Assembly (NCBI GenBank): GCA_022827885.1
Contig: JAJEIP010000110.1
Coordinates: forward strand, 1 to 52,816
Origin: Candidatus Poribacteria bacterium
Lineage (GTDB): Bacteria; Poribacteria; WGA-4E; WGA-3G
Direction of reading: 5' to 3'
Length of the DNA stretch: 52,816 nucleotides
Part shown: piece after piece, positions 17,662-26,645 of the stretch
How positions within the stretch are numbered: the stretch's first letter is position 1
How the letters are laid out: the number at the start of each line of letters is the position of its first letter
Translations under genes and position numbers: made by a program
The notes under the pieces: model-generated
Databases searched by the model: none
What the model saw: the letters and a program-made list of their open reading frames with translations, nothing else
What the model was told of the DNA's origin: nothing

Positions 17662-17814
17662 TTTTTACCTCCGGAAATCTGTGGGCATTTATGAGTCTCT
17701 GTGCTTTTCAGGTTAAGTATATTTTTTAAGGGACACTCCTTTCATTAATTAATAGTAACATACTGTATTACCAAAAACAACACTAATTTTACGAACGAAA
17801 GGGATACTAATTTC
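17662..17814. other. Divergent intergenic region
   Basis: AT-rich 153-bp region between the CDP-alcohol transferase (leftward) and the first sulfatase (rightward). It contains a short palindromic attaattaat core but no promoter close to consensus that I could place on either strand. Confidence 0.4.
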
Positions 17815-19413
17815 ATGGATAAAAATAGAAAACCGAACATCGTCCTCATCCTGAACGATGATATGGGCTTTTCTGACTTAGGTTGCTATGGCGGTGAAGT
17901 TCATACCCCGAATCTGGATCGGCTTGCCGCAGGCGGGCTGCGGTTCACACAATTTTACAACACCGCCCGTTGTTGTCCATCCCGTGCTTCCATGCTTACT
18001 GGGCTACACCCGCACCAAACTGGGGTCGGGCACATGATGGGCGATGATGGATTAGAGGGGTACCGTGGCGACCTGAACGATCGCTGTATCACCATTGCTG
18101 ATGCCGTCCGTTCAGAGGGTTACGGCACCTATATGAGCGGAAAATGGCATATCTCTCGGCATACCAGTGGTGATGGACCTAAGCATAGTTGGCCGTGCCA
18201 GCGTGGATTTGACCAATATTACGGTATTATCACCGGTGCTGCAAATTTTTGGAAACCGAACACGCTGACGCGCAATAACACGCGTATCCAACACGACGAA
18301 CTCCCTGAAGGGTACTTCCTCACAGATGCTATCAGCGACGAAGCAACGACCTTTATCCGCAATCACACTGAAAAGAGCCCCGATAGTCCGTTTTTCACCT
18401 ACGTCGCTTACACGGCACCGCATTGGCCCCTGCACGCCCACGAAGAAGACATCGCCTACTACAATGGACGTTTCGCTGCGGGATGGGATGAACTCCGAGA
18501 GGAAAGGCTCTCACGGATGCGGGAAATGAAGATTTTAGATAAGGCGTGGCAACTCACGGCGCGCGATCCTTCACAGCCACCTTGGAGCGATGCGCAATAC
18601 AAGGAATGGAATCAACGCCGGATGGAGGTTTACGCAGCGCAAATCACACGCATGGATGCAGGTATCGGAAGAATTATCAATACGTTGGAAGAAACGGGCG
18701 AACTTGATAACACGCTCATCCTGTTTTTAGCAGATAACGGTGGGTGTGCTGAAGAACTCGGGGGACCCCCCGCAATACGCGACAGTGATTCACTCATCAG
18801 TACTGAGACAACCTCTGACGGGCAACCCATCTATCGTGGCAACGATCCGAGCATCATGCCCGGTCCCGAAACCACCTATCAAAGCTACGGGGTGCCGTGG
18901 GCAAATCTCTCGAATACGCCGTTCCGAGAATACAAACACTGGGTGCATGAAGGCGGTATCGCTACGCCACTGATCGCACATTGGCCAGACGCTATAAAAT
19001 CGGCAGGAGAGTTGCGCCATCAACCCGGACAATTGCCGGATATCATGGCGACATGCCTTGAAGTCTCAGGGACAACCTATCCTGAAGAACACAACGGGAA
19101 ACCGATCTTGCCGTTAGAGGGAACCAGTTTAGTACCGATTTTCGATGGGAAGGATAACGGTAAAGAGGTGCTTTATTGGGAACACGAAGGCAATTGTGCA
19201 GTCCGTCAAGATAAATGGAAACTGGTCCGCAAGTTCCCCGGTGATTGGGAACTCTACGACGTGGAAGCCGAACGGACAGAAATCAACGATCTCGCGACGC
19301 AGCATCCGCAAAAACTAAATGAGCTTGTTGGGCTTTACCGAAACTGGGCAGATCGCTGTTTCATCTATCCGTGGGATCGACTCCAAGAGAAACGCAGACA
19401 GCAACGGCAATAG
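17815..19413 (+). CDS. S1-family sulfatase
   Basis: A 532-residue arylsulfatase-type hydrolase of sulfate esters. The formylglycine motif C-x-P-S-R is C53-C-P-S-R, with metal ligands D15/D16 in 'NDDMGF', the 'SGKWHIS' Lys/His pair near 120 and 'LADNGG' near 305. It needs a formylglycine-generating enzyme, which is not in this window. There is no signal peptide: the catalytic domain starts at residue 6 ('KPNIVLIL'), so the enzyme is predicted to be cytoplasmic unless exported otherwise. The Shine-Dalgarno (AAAGGG) is weak and about 12 nt away. Likely substrate: sulfated polysaccharide or its oligosaccharides. Confidence 0.92.
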   Translation: MDKNRKPNIVLILNDDMGFSDLGCYGGEVHTPNLDRLAAGGLRFTQFYNTARCCPSRASMLTGLHPHQTGVGHMMGDDGLEGYRGDLNDRCITIADAVRSEGYGTYMSGKWHISRHTSGDGPKHSWPCQRGFDQYYGIITGAANFWKPNTLTRNNTRIQHDELPEGYFLTDAISDEATTFIRNHTEKSPDSPFFTYVAYTAPHWPLHAHEEDIAYYNGRFAAGWDELREERLSRMREMKILDKAWQLTARDPSQPPWSDAQYKEWNQRRMEVYAAQITRMDAGIGRIINTLEETGELDNTLILFLADNGGCAEELGGPPAIRDSDSLISTETTSDGQPIYRGNDPSIMPGPETTYQSYGVPWANLSNTPFREYKHWVHEGGIATPLIAHWPDAIKSAGELRHQPGQLPDIMATCLEVSGTTYPEEHNGKPILPLEGTSLVPIFDGKDNGKEVLYWEHEGNCAVRQDKWKLVRKFPGDWELYDVEAERTEINDLATQHPQKLNELVGLYRNWADRCFIYPWDRLQEKRRQQRQ

Positions 19414-19434
19414 CTTAAAAACTGTGTTCATGTT

Positions 19435-19458
19435 CGGGCGGGTTTCTATACCCGCCCG
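19435..19458. repeat. Palindrome between convergent genes
   Basis: cgggcgggt-ttctat-acccgcccg, perfect 9-bp stem. It lies between the convergent sulfatase and lactonase genes and may stop transcription from both sides, although no T-run follows. Confidence 0.65.
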
Positions 19459-19470
19459 TCGTTGTAAAAA

Positions 19471-20565
19471 CTAAGCGCACGGTAGCAGCTTCAAGCAGAC
19501 AGGGGTCGGGACCTCTGCTACGGCGCCTGTCGCATTTAATTCACCCGTTTCGGCGTCAATCGCGAACGTAACAACCGTGTCAGTCTGTTGATTAGCGGCA
19601 AAGAGGAAGGTCCCTTCCGGATTCAACCCGAAATTTCGCGGTGTTTGCCCTTGCGTTGATTCATACCCGATGGGACTCAGCATCCCCGTCTCTGAATCAA
19701 TCGTACAAATCGCGATGCTATCATGACCCCGGTTCGACCCATACAAGAATTTCCCAGAGGGATGAACGTGGATATCGGCACAATGACTGGTGCCATCGAA
19801 ATCGTCAGGAAGCGTTGAGACTGTCTGGAATTCAGCCAGCGTTCCCGCGCTCGCGTCGTATCGGAAAGCAGTGAAAGTAGAATCTATCTCGTTAATCACG
19901 TATGCGTACTGTCCGTTTGGATGGAAATCGAAATGCCGCGGTCCCGCTCCCGGTTGCACGCGGACCCACGGTTGCGTATTAGGCGTGAGTGTCCCGTTTT
20001 CTGCATCCAATTGATAGATAAGAACTTTGTCAAGTCCCAAATCAGGTGAGAAAGCATACCGATTGCCCGGATCGATCATAATCGCATGGGCGTGAGGTTC
20101 CATCTGCCGTTGCGGATTGATGCTGGATCCCTCATGCTGCACGAAATCAGAGGCTTCACCGAGCCTGCCATCCGACCCTATGGGGAAAGCAGTAACACTT
20201 CCACCGCCGTAATTCGCCACGAGTAGGCATTTACCGGTGGCATCCACACTCAGGTGACACGGGGCACCCCCGCCAGTAGCACGTTGATTGAGGTAACTAA
20301 TCTCCCCAGTCTCTTTATGAATGTAAAACGCCGTAACCGCCCCACTATCTTCACCCTCAAACTCGCCCACCTCGTTGACAGCAAAGAGATACTGTCCACT
20401 GGGGTGTATCTCCAAGAACGACGGATTCTCAACGCCTGTCATTTTGCTGCTGTATTCCAAGGCACCCGTCGCGCCGTCTAAGCGATAGACGTAAATCCCT
20501 TCGCTATCTCCTTGTGTATAGGTCCCGACATAAACGAAATAGTCTTGGCTGTTCTGTTGCGCCAT
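19471..20565 (-). CDS. Lactonase family (7-bladed propeller) protein, 6-phosphogluconolactonase-like
   Basis: A 364-residue beta-propeller of the YbhE/carboxymuconate-cyclase type that hydrolyses sugar lactones. 'YFVYVGTYTQGDSEGIYVY' is the typical first blade, and 'NPSFLEIHPSGQYLFAVNEV', 'PCHLSVDATGKCLLVANYGG', 'GPRHFDFHPNGQYAYVINE' and 'TPRNFGLNPEGTFLFAANQ' are successive blades. AAGGAG lies about 10 nt before the ATG at 20565. An upstream ATG at 20604 overlaps the sulfatase stop as ATGA and could give 13 extra residues by coupling. It is the third gene after PhyH and sulfatase on the same strand. It would open lactones formed by sugar dehydrogenases such as the Gfo/Idh/MocA enzymes nearby. 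Confidence 0.9.
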   Translation of the reverse strand: MAQQNSQDYFVYVGTYTQGDSEGIYVYRLDGATGALEYSSKMTGVENPSFLEIHPSGQYLFAVNEVGEFEGEDSGAVTAFYIHKETGEISYLNQRATGGGAPCHLSVDATGKCLLVANYGGGSVTAFPIGSDGRLGEASDFVQHEGSSINPQRQMEPHAHAIMIDPGNRYAFSPDLGLDKVLIYQLDAENGTLTPNTQPWVRVQPGAGPRHFDFHPNGQYAYVINEIDSTFTAFRYDASAGTLAEFQTVSTLPDDFDGTSHCADIHVHPSGKFLYGSNRGHDSIAICTIDSETGMLSPIGYESTQGQTPRNFGLNPEGTFLFAANQQTDTVVTFAIDAETGELNATGAVAEVPTPVCLKLLPCA

Positions 20566-20600
20566 TATCCAAAATCTCCTTATTGAATAAATTAAAAAAC

Positions 20601-22211
20601 TCATGTAATTTTGAGATGAATTGTTTTCTCTTCACTTTCACGATAGCCGATGCGGATCGCTTTTGCACGCACGGTGGTTTCGCCTTTTGATAGATGCAGG
20701 GGTTCGGTATACAGTTTCCAACGTGCGTCATCTCCCTGCTCGGTTGTATAAGCAATTGATGCCCCTTGCGTCGAACAGTGAAGTTGCAGAACGAGAGGTG
20801 CTGCCCACTCGCCAGCCTCGTGTACCACCTCCATACCCGGATGTTCAGCATTAATCGGGATAAAAATCGGAGCCGCCGTTTGCGGTTGTGTGCCATCAGG
20901 ATACCACTTCGCAACCATCTGCTCCTCGGATATATCTCCCATATCCCCGAATTCGGATTGCCACTGTGTCAGTGCCCCGCGCATCCTTTCCAGAACGTCA
21001 TGATGCCCAGCGTCGCCCGCCAAATTGTTGAGTTCATACCTGTCATTTTCCACATCGTAGAGTTCTTCAGTAGGACGCGGATGACGGAACATAACCGCCT
21101 GATCGCCTTCCAACTCGCCTGCGGCGTACAACCGCCACATCTCCTGCATGATCGGGTGCCGATTGCGATACGGAATCCAGAGCAGATACGGTTTTTCAGG
21201 ATAATAATTTCTGATGTATTTATACCGCTTGTCACGCACAGCACGGATCATATCGTAAGATTCGTCGTAGCGATCACGGGTCGCGAAAATATACTCGCGT
21301 TCCATCTTCTCCGGTCCGAGGAAGGGTTGACCCTGTAAATGTTCCGGTGCTTGCACCCCACAAAGTGAGAGCACCGTTGGACCGAGATCAATTAAACTCA
21401 CGAGTTGCTCACTAACACTATCAGCAGTCAGTGAATCGTGTCCGCGCACAATCAACGGGATACGGATACCGGCGTCATAGGGCCATCGTTTGCCGCGAGG
21501 CAGTCCTTCGCCGTGGTCACTCCAGAGAAAGACGATCGTATTCTCCGCAAGTCCATCCGCTTCCAACTGATCAAGCAGTTCACCGACCCGGGCATCCGCA
21601 GTGGCGAGATTATCGTATTGACGCGCCAACGCCTGCCGTGCTTTCGGTGTATCCGGCAGATACGGCGGTAACTGCACATCATCTGGATTCGTAGTCGTAG
21701 TCAACGGGCGATCCTCCCGTTCCCACATACCGCTCTCATGTGTAACGGTCGGATTGAAGACTGAAAAGAAGGGTTGATCCGCTTCACGATTTCGCCAATG
21801 TGCGGTATTGTTACACTCGTCCCAAGACGTGATTGGCGGTGTGAACTGATAATCGGTTTTGCTGTTGTTCGTGCAGTAATAGCCCGCGCCTCTGAGATAT
21901 TCGGTGAAGGTTTTCACGTAAGGAGGTGGGACCGCGGAATATGGGGTCGGCATGTCGGGCGTGTTTTCGTTCGTGTGCGCCGTGCGCATGTGATGCGTCC
22001 CAATGGAGGTCTGGTACATACCGGTTATAATGGCAGAGCGACTCGGTGCGCAAACACCGGCAGTTGAAAACGCGTTCGGGAACCGGCAACCGCCTGCAGC
22101 CAGTCGGTCGATATTCGGGGTCCTCGCGACTGTATCCCCGTAACAACCAAAACGCGGGGTCGTATCTTCTATAGAGATCCAAAGAATGTTCGGACGATCT
22201 GATGTGCTCAT
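20601..22211 (-). CDS. S1-family sulfatase with C-terminal chitobiase-like domain
   Basis: A 536-residue sulfatase of the heparan-N-sulfatase-like group ('RPNILWISIEDTTPRFGCYG'). The ATG at 22211 has AGGAGTG just upstream. The formylglycine motif is C54-A-P-S-R, and 'SDHGEGLPRGK' carries the distal metal ligands. The last 60 residues ('QGASIAYTTEQGD', 'WKLYTEPLHLSKGETTVRA', 'IRIGYRESE') look like a CHB_HEX_C_1 domain, a beta-sandwich attached to glycan enzymes. No signal peptide is seen. It lies between PhyH (131 nt upstream) and the lactonase, suggesting a shared transcript for breakdown of a sulfated aminosugar or similar, which is inferred. Confidence 0.92.
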   Translation of the reverse strand: MSTSDRPNILWISIEDTTPRFGCYGDTVARTPNIDRLAAGGCRFPNAFSTAGVCAPSRSAIITGMYQTSIGTHHMRTAHTNENTPDMPTPYSAVPPPYVKTFTEYLRGAGYYCTNNSKTDYQFTPPITSWDECNNTAHWRNREADQPFFSVFNPTVTHESGMWEREDRPLTTTTNPDDVQLPPYLPDTPKARQALARQYDNLATADARVGELLDQLEADGLAENTIVFLWSDHGEGLPRGKRWPYDAGIRIPLIVRGHDSLTADSVSEQLVSLIDLGPTVLSLCGVQAPEHLQGQPFLGPEKMEREYIFATRDRYDESYDMIRAVRDKRYKYIRNYYPEKPYLLWIPYRNRHPIMQEMWRLYAAGELEGDQAVMFRHPRPTEELYDVENDRYELNNLAGDAGHHDVLERMRGALTQWQSEFGDMGDISEEQMVAKWYPDGTQPQTAAPIFIPINAEHPGMEVVHEAGEWAAPLVLQLHCSTQGASIAYTTEQGDDARWKLYTEPLHLSKGETTVRAKAIRIGYRESEEKTIHLKIT

Positions 22212-22310
22212 TTTCACTCCTGTTTTTGGCAACGATTCTACCGCAAACAGTGATTTAAGTCAATAGGATCGCCAAAGCCACTCAGGGCTATTTAGTTTTC
22301 TCTCTTGTAG

Positions 22311-22329
22311 CGCAAACTGTTAGTTTGCG
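22311..22329. repeat. Intergenic palindrome
   Basis: cgcaaact-gtt-agtttgcg, perfect 8-bp stem, between the PhyH stop and the downstream sulfatase start. A partly similar sequence (agggctatt ... gcaaac) occurs at about 29182-29211. Confidence 0.65.
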
Positions 22330-22342
22330 ACCCACACACGCA

Positions 22343-23179
22343 TCACTTCCAACACCCTTCCGTATACGCCTCACGAGTAAATAACTTCTGACGGAACGGT
22401 GTCGCACTCGCCATCCATTCCTCAGGAATCTCCTGCGTATAGCGGTGTGGTGGTCCCGCTTCCTTGAAGATGTCAATAGCGAAGATACGATACAGCTGCG
22501 CGGAATCCACGGGTTTCGCCTCTACCGCGTGGAAGATGCGAGCGTTGATATAGACCATACTTCCCGGTGGCAATTCCAGCCGTTTCTCTTGTAGTTTGCG
22601 TCCAGCTTCTCCGTCGAAATCGCCTGCGAGCATCCGTTCAGGTGTCGCCGCTTTCGTCGGTGCGACCTTATGGCTCCCCGGTATAACTTTCAGGTTCCGA
22701 TCCCCGCGTGTGAAACCGTTCGGATAGTACAAAATCTGTATATAGTAGTTATCACGCTCGGCGAGGTTAACGGGGTTCTCATGTTTCCAATGGTGATGAT
22801 CCTGATGGTATCCAAGTGGACCGATCCCGCGGGGAGCGATATTGAGTGCAGAGTGGCAAAAATGGTATGCGTCACCGATAGTTGCGCGTATCAGTGTCGT
22901 AATGAAAGGATCGTCGATGAGTCTATCGCTGTATTCACCGCGATCGTTCCATGGACGCGTAAAATAGGAGCGTGCTTGTTCCTCGCCGTTATGCAACGCC
23001 TCAATGAACTCGCGCGCCGGTTCAAAACGCTGTGTGATTTCCTCAATCAACCCTTCTCTACCGTCGTCCGTGAATACATCTGGATACACGATGTAGCCAT
23101 CGTTATGAAAGGAATCGATATCCGCCTGAGATGGACCCGATAATCGGAAAAGCGAATCAAGTGTTGTCGTTGTGTCCAT
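22343..23179 (-). CDS. Phytanoyl-CoA dioxygenase (PhyH) family protein
   Basis: A 278-residue Fe(II)/2-oxoglutarate oxygenase. AAGGAG lies 8 nt before the ATG at 23179, which is better spaced than the ATG at 23185. Iron ligands are H125 and D127 in 'YHQDHHHW' and H217 in 'ARIFHAVEA'. 'LKVIPGSHKVAP' and 'LELPPGSMVYINARIFH' are typical strands, and R231 may bind 2-oxoglutarate. The substrate is unknown; association with sulfatases suggests sugar or ether-linked glycan chemistry, but this is inference. Divergent from the toxin-antitoxin pair at 23327. Confidence 0.9.
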   Translation of the reverse strand: MDTTTTLDSLFRLSGPSQADIDSFHNDGYIVYPDVFTDDGREGLIEEITQRFEPAREFIEALHNGEEQARSYFTRPWNDRGEYSDRLIDDPFITTLIRATIGDAYHFCHSALNIAPRGIGPLGYHQDHHHWKHENPVNLAERDNYYIQILYYPNGFTRGDRNLKVIPGSHKVAPTKAATPERMLAGDFDGEAGRKLQEKRLELPPGSMVYINARIFHAVEAKPVDSAQLYRIFAIDIFKEAGPPHRYTQEIPEEWMASATPFRQKLFTREAYTEGCWK

Positions 23180-23225
23180 AGCCATAACTCCTTATACAAT
23201 TCGTAATTGCATTCCCTAAGTTTGG

Positions 23226-23254
23226 TTGACTTTTGGTCGATTTGAAAGTATAAT
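23226..23254 (+). promoter_or_regulatory. Near-consensus sigma70 promoter of the toxin-antitoxin pair
   Basis: TTGACT (23226-23231), 17-nt spacer, TATAAT (23249-23254). It lies 72 nt before the antitoxin start. Confidence 0.8.
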
Positions 23255-23326
23255 TCTACTATTCTTTGGGTTTCTGACGCTGTAAACCCTGAGTGTCTTA
23301 TGTCAGATCAATAGGAGCAAAAAAAA

Positions 23327-23569
23327 ATGCAAAAACTCGACCGTATAACATTTAATCCAAACGTAATGGGAGGTAAGCCTTGTATCCGCGGCATGCGGGT
23401 CACTGTCGGAACACTCGTCGGTCTGGTTGCTAGCGGCAATTCCGTCGAAGACATCCTGAAAGCCTACCCTTATGTAGAAGAAGAGGACATCCGTCAAGCT
23501 CTTACTTATGCTGCCTGGCGTGTTGAAGAAATTGACTTGCCCCTAGATATCTATGAAAATACTGATTGA
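23327..23569 (+). CDS. DUF433 antitoxin-like protein
   Basis: An 80-residue protein of the DUF433 family: 'ITFNPNVMGGKPCIRGMRVT' is the defining N-terminal motif, followed by a helix-turn-helix-like part ('VEDILKAYPYVEEEDIRQAL'). DUF433 proteins are VapB-type DNA-binding antitoxins paired with DUF5615 PIN-like toxins. AGGAG about 11 nt upstream serves as ribosome binding site. The gene overlaps the toxin gene by 17 bases in another frame, which supports translational coupling. It probably represses the promoter at 23226. Confidence 0.9.
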   Translation: MQKLDRITFNPNVMGGKPCIRGMRVTVGTLVGLVASGNSVEDILKAYPYVEEEDIRQALTYAAWRVEEIDLPLDIYENTD

Positions 23570-23930
23570 TATGAACCTTTCTCTTGACTGGGTCAGCATT
23601 TTTGAACAACACGGGTGGCATGCGGTTCACTGGCAAGAGATTGGTGATCCACGCGCGCCAGATAGCACCATTATGGATTGGGCACGGGCAAATAACTATG
23701 TTGTGTTTACACGTGATCTTGACTTTGGAAAATTTCTGGCAACTACCCGTGTTCAAGGTCCAAGTGTAATTCAGGTTCGGAGACCGAACACGCTTCCTCA
23801 CAATTTTGAAGATTGGTTCGTCAATATCCTTCATCGGCACGAAGCCGCCTTAGAACGTGGTGCTTTACTTACCGTGGACGAGGGGCGGGGAAGAATACGT
23901 CTTTTACCCTTTCCAGCAGTAGGTTTATAG
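23553..23930 (+). CDS. DUF5615 PIN-like toxin
   Basis: A 125-residue PIN-like ribonuclease-fold protein. The acidic pattern is conserved: D6 in 'ILIDMNLS', D37 in 'APDSTIM' and D55/D57 in 'VFTRDLDFGKFL'. DUF5615 proteins are the toxin partners of DUF433 and are thought to cleave RNA, by analogy with PIN/VapC. No Shine-Dalgarno of its own is evident, because the start lies within the antitoxin gene. It ends 5 nt before the end of the convergent sulfatase. Confidence 0.88.
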   Translation: MKILIDMNLSLDWVSIFEQHGWHAVHWQEIGDPRAPDSTIMDWARANNYVVFTRDLDFGKFLATTRVQGPSVIQVRRPNTLPHNFEDWFVNILHRHEAALERGALLTVDEGRGRIRLLPFPAVGL

Positions 23931-23935
23931 TCTCC

Positions 23936-25408
23936 TCATATCCGACTGTGTCCCTCACGTTTAAATCTCTCCAACAATCCCGTCAGACGTTCCACAATCT
24001 CTGGGTGTTTGTCCCACAGATTGTTTGTTTCGGCTGGATCCTCGTAAATCTGATACAGTTGCCCTGGCACATCCGATTTCGGACCCCCATCCCGCGGCGG
24101 AGGCCAGCCACCTGAACCCTGTGTCCCCAATATTAACTTCCACTCGCCGTGACGGATAGAAAAAACACCCGTGCTGGAGTGATGCACGATAGCCTCCCGT
24201 AACGGACGCTCTATCCCTTCACCTAACAGCGCAGGCAAAACATTACAACTGTCCTGTCCTGCATCGTCGGGGACTTCTGTTCCAACGATAGCCGCACACG
24301 TCGCCATCAGGTCGGTAAGACAGGTTAACGCGTCGGTTTGCGTATTGGGTGCAATAACACCCGGCCAGCGGGCAATCAGAGGTTCACGATGTCCACCCTC
24401 CCAGATATGTGCCTTATAGCCGCGCCAGTCGCCGCATGACTTATGATCATAGAGGTGATACGGCATCGGGCTGTTGTCCCCTTGAATTCGGTCACCCGGC
24501 AATGCCCCATTATCGCTCGTAACGAAGATGAGCGTCTCATCGGTTTTGCCAGTCCGCGCTAACGCATCCATCACCTCACCGACCATCCAATCGACAAGCC
24601 ACACCAAATCCCCCCGCGGACCCGCACTGCTTTTGCCACGTGCGAAATCTGGGACGACTGCCTCTGTACAAGGTTCATGCGGTGCGGAAGGCGTTAGATA
24701 GAGAAAAAAGGGAGCATCCGCATCGGCGTGTCCCTCAATATATTCAACCGCCTTCTGCGCAATAATCGGATCGGCATCTTTGTGCTCCCATCCGGGGACC
24801 ATCATCCCGCGGCGACTCGTAAACTCTGGCACGTCATGATAGACGTTCGGGATCTCGACAAACGTATCGTTCTCAATGAAGCCGTAAGGAGGTTGACAAG
24901 TCGGACAACCGGCGTTTCCATAAAAATAGTCGAAGCCGAGGTCTGTTGGACCTCCGGTGAGCGGTGCCGTGAAGTCGATATGTTCTTCCAATTCGCGTTC
25001 TGCATTCTGCCACGGGAGCGGCGCGTGGAAATCGAAATCGTATCCCGGGACGGTCGAAAATTCGAGACCCAGATGCCATTTACCGACGCACGCAGTATTG
25101 TAACCCGCATCTTTCAGCAATCCAGGGACCGTTAGACGTTCGGGTTCGATAAGCGGAGGTTCGTACCCGTAAAGCACACTGTATTTGAGACGACTTCGCC
25201 AGCAGTACCGTCCCGTTAAGACCCCGTATCGCGTCGGTGTACAGACTGCGGAAGGGGAGTGCGCATCGGTGAAGCGGATTCCCTCCTGCGCGAGTTTATC
25301 CATATTCGGGGTCGGAATCCTTGAATCGGGGTTATAGCAGCCGACATCACCATATCCCATATCGTCTGCCATGATAAAGACAATGTTTGGAGACCTGTGT
25401 GTATCCAT
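23936..25408 (-). CDS. S1-family sulfatase, arylsulfatase A type
   Basis: A 490-residue sulfatase. 'PNIVFIMADDMGYGDVGCY' holds D15/D16, C56-T-P-T-R is the formylglycine motif (a Thr variant of C-x-P-S-R), 'VGKWHLG' carries Lys/His near 112, and 'VTSDNGALPG' the distal Asp/Asn. The C-terminal 'RHGEWKLILGTQGSGGW' and 'GQLYQIYEDPAETNNLW' blocks are typical of arylsulfatase A-like enzymes. No signal peptide. Translation starts at the ATG at 25408 right after a CGCAAGG/AATTAAAAA leader element, which is the only ribosome binding site visible. Confidence 0.93.
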   Translation of the reverse strand: MDTHRSPNIVFIMADDMGYGDVGCYNPDSRIPTPNMDKLAQEGIRFTDAHSPSAVCTPTRYGVLTGRYCWRSRLKYSVLYGYEPPLIEPERLTVPGLLKDAGYNTACVGKWHLGLEFSTVPGYDFDFHAPLPWQNAERELEEHIDFTAPLTGGPTDLGFDYFYGNAGCPTCQPPYGFIENDTFVEIPNVYHDVPEFTSRRGMMVPGWEHKDADPIIAQKAVEYIEGHADADAPFFLYLTPSAPHEPCTEAVVPDFARGKSSAGPRGDLVWLVDWMVGEVMDALARTGKTDETLIFVTSDNGALPGDRIQGDNSPMPYHLYDHKSCGDWRGYKAHIWEGGHREPLIARWPGVIAPNTQTDALTCLTDLMATCAAIVGTEVPDDAGQDSCNVLPALLGEGIERPLREAIVHHSSTGVFSIRHGEWKLILGTQGSGGWPPPRDGGPKSDVPGQLYQIYEDPAETNNLWDKHPEIVERLTGLLERFKREGHSRI

Positions 25409-25456
25409 TTTTTAATTTACCTTGCGGTTCGGTCAGTTGCGTTAGATACCTAACGC
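25409..25456 (-). repeat. CGCAAGG leader element and palindrome before the sulfatase
   Basis: Minus-strand ccgaaccgcaaggtaaatta then a run of A directly before the ATG; CCGAACCGCAAGG is identical to the copies at 9023 and 9123. Behind it is a palindrome gcgttag-atac-ctaacgc (25439-25456). Confidence 0.75.
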
Positions 25457-25477
25457 GCCTCTCCGTTATAGGCACGC

Positions 25478-26593
25478 CTATTGTAATTTCGCCTTTAATT
25501 CAGCGAGGTCTTTGTCAAGCGATGCCTCTTCAGCGTAGCTCGAAAATTCACGCTCTAATTTCGCATCCTGATATGCGACGTCCACCTCAGCCGCTGTTTT
25601 CGCCAAAGTGGCTGCCTCTGTCGCGTCCTGATCCATCTTCGCAAGCGTTTCAAACGCCTTATTGTCCTGTATCTCTTTCAGCATCTCGCGAAGGTGTGCC
25701 TCGGCATCAACATTTCTGTGCTTCGCCACGACGGTTGTCTTTTTCCCCTCTGCTTCCATCATTTTCTGCTGAAGATGCTCAAGGAGATCGTTGAGATCCC
25801 GGACGACCTGTTTCTGTTCTTCCCATCGCGTTTTGTATTGATCCGCTAACCGTCGATACTCATTCCGTTTTTCCAGATCTTCACGCGCCAGATCCTCGCG
25901 ACCGGCTTTGAGAGCAATAAGCGCGCGTTCCTGCCACTGTTCTGTTTGGGCAACCGCGCCTTCATAAGCGTCCTGAAACTGTTTTTCGACCCCGATAGAG
26001 GCGGCAACCTTCTCCTGCGCCTCTGAAAGCCGGTTTTTCATCGCAACGATAACACGCTCTAAAACCTGCTCCGGGTCTTCAGTTTCAACCTCGGTCTGTT
26101 CCAATTCCGGCGCATATTGCACAACAACTGTCTCTGCAAACTTATCCCCGAGTCGTTGCTGTTTCTGCCCGAGGAACCAGAGTAAATCAAGGGGTTGAAA
26201 GATACCTGCACATCGGCGAACGAAAGCATCTTTGAAAGTACACGGTTTGCCATCCTTCAAACGCAGTACTTGTAGCGACAACAATTTTTTCCCTATGCCT
26301 TGACCTTTTCTGAAGCCGTCGATAAAAAACAGACCGAATATCCACAAGGCAGCACTGGACAAAGAAGCAAAGACGCTGAGTCCAACAACACCAGACATCA
26401 CTTTCCCGAATATATTGAAGGGACTATCTCCGAGGAAGCTATCTCCGATGAACAGAATCATGGCAACCGACAAAAGAAGTCCCAAAACGGATTGCACGGC
26501 ACCTAAGATCGCAATATCTATAAAAAGCGCGTATAATCGTGCCATTCTGGATGCCAATTTGAATTTCCGCCCTGCGATTTTAATAGATGCCAT
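25478..26593 (-). CDS. RDD membrane domain fused to PspA/IM30-like coiled coil (copy 1)
   Basis: A 371-residue protein. Residues 1-145 are an RDD domain: 'ASRMARLYALFIDIAI' with the conserved Arg and Asp, three or four membrane helices, and 'RKGQGIGKKLLSLQVLRLKDG'. Residues about 165-371 are almost wholly helical and match PspA/IM30 features: 'DPEQVLERVIVAMKNRLSEA', 'EKQFQDAYEGAVAQTEQWQE', 'AREDLEKRNEYRRLADQYKT'. PspA proteins form membrane-bound scaffolds that repair membrane stress; here the scaffold would be tethered by the RDD helices. AGGAG precedes the ATG. The neighbouring copy 52 nt upstream is a tandem paralogue. Confidence 0.85.
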   Translation of the reverse strand: MASIKIAGRKFKLASRMARLYALFIDIAILGAVQSVLGLLLSVAMILFIGDSFLGDSPFNIFGKVMSGVVGLSVFASLSSAALWIFGLFFIDGFRKGQGIGKKLLSLQVLRLKDGKPCTFKDAFVRRCAGIFQPLDLLWFLGQKQQRLGDKFAETVVVQYAPELEQTEVETEDPEQVLERVIVAMKNRLSEAQEKVAASIGVEKQFQDAYEGAVAQTEQWQERALIALKAGREDLAREDLEKRNEYRRLADQYKTRWEEQKQVVRDLNDLLEHLQQKMMEAEGKKTTVVAKHRNVDAEAHLREMLKEIQDNKAFETLAKMDQDATEAATLAKTAAEVDVAYQDAKLEREFSSYAEEASLDKDLAELKAKLQ

Positions 26594-26645
26594 CTTCAGC
26601 TCCTAAAAACCTCTTTGTGTTTGTATTATGCACATCCGATGAATT

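Noticed and set aside
19435-19458. Palindromes as ordinary Rho-independent terminators
   Set aside because: Stems are strong, but there is no T-run on either side. I list them as repeats, with termination only possible.
20766-21338. Plus-strand frame of 190 residues opposite the 20601 sulfatase
   Set aside because: Shadow of a gene with full sulfatase motifs.
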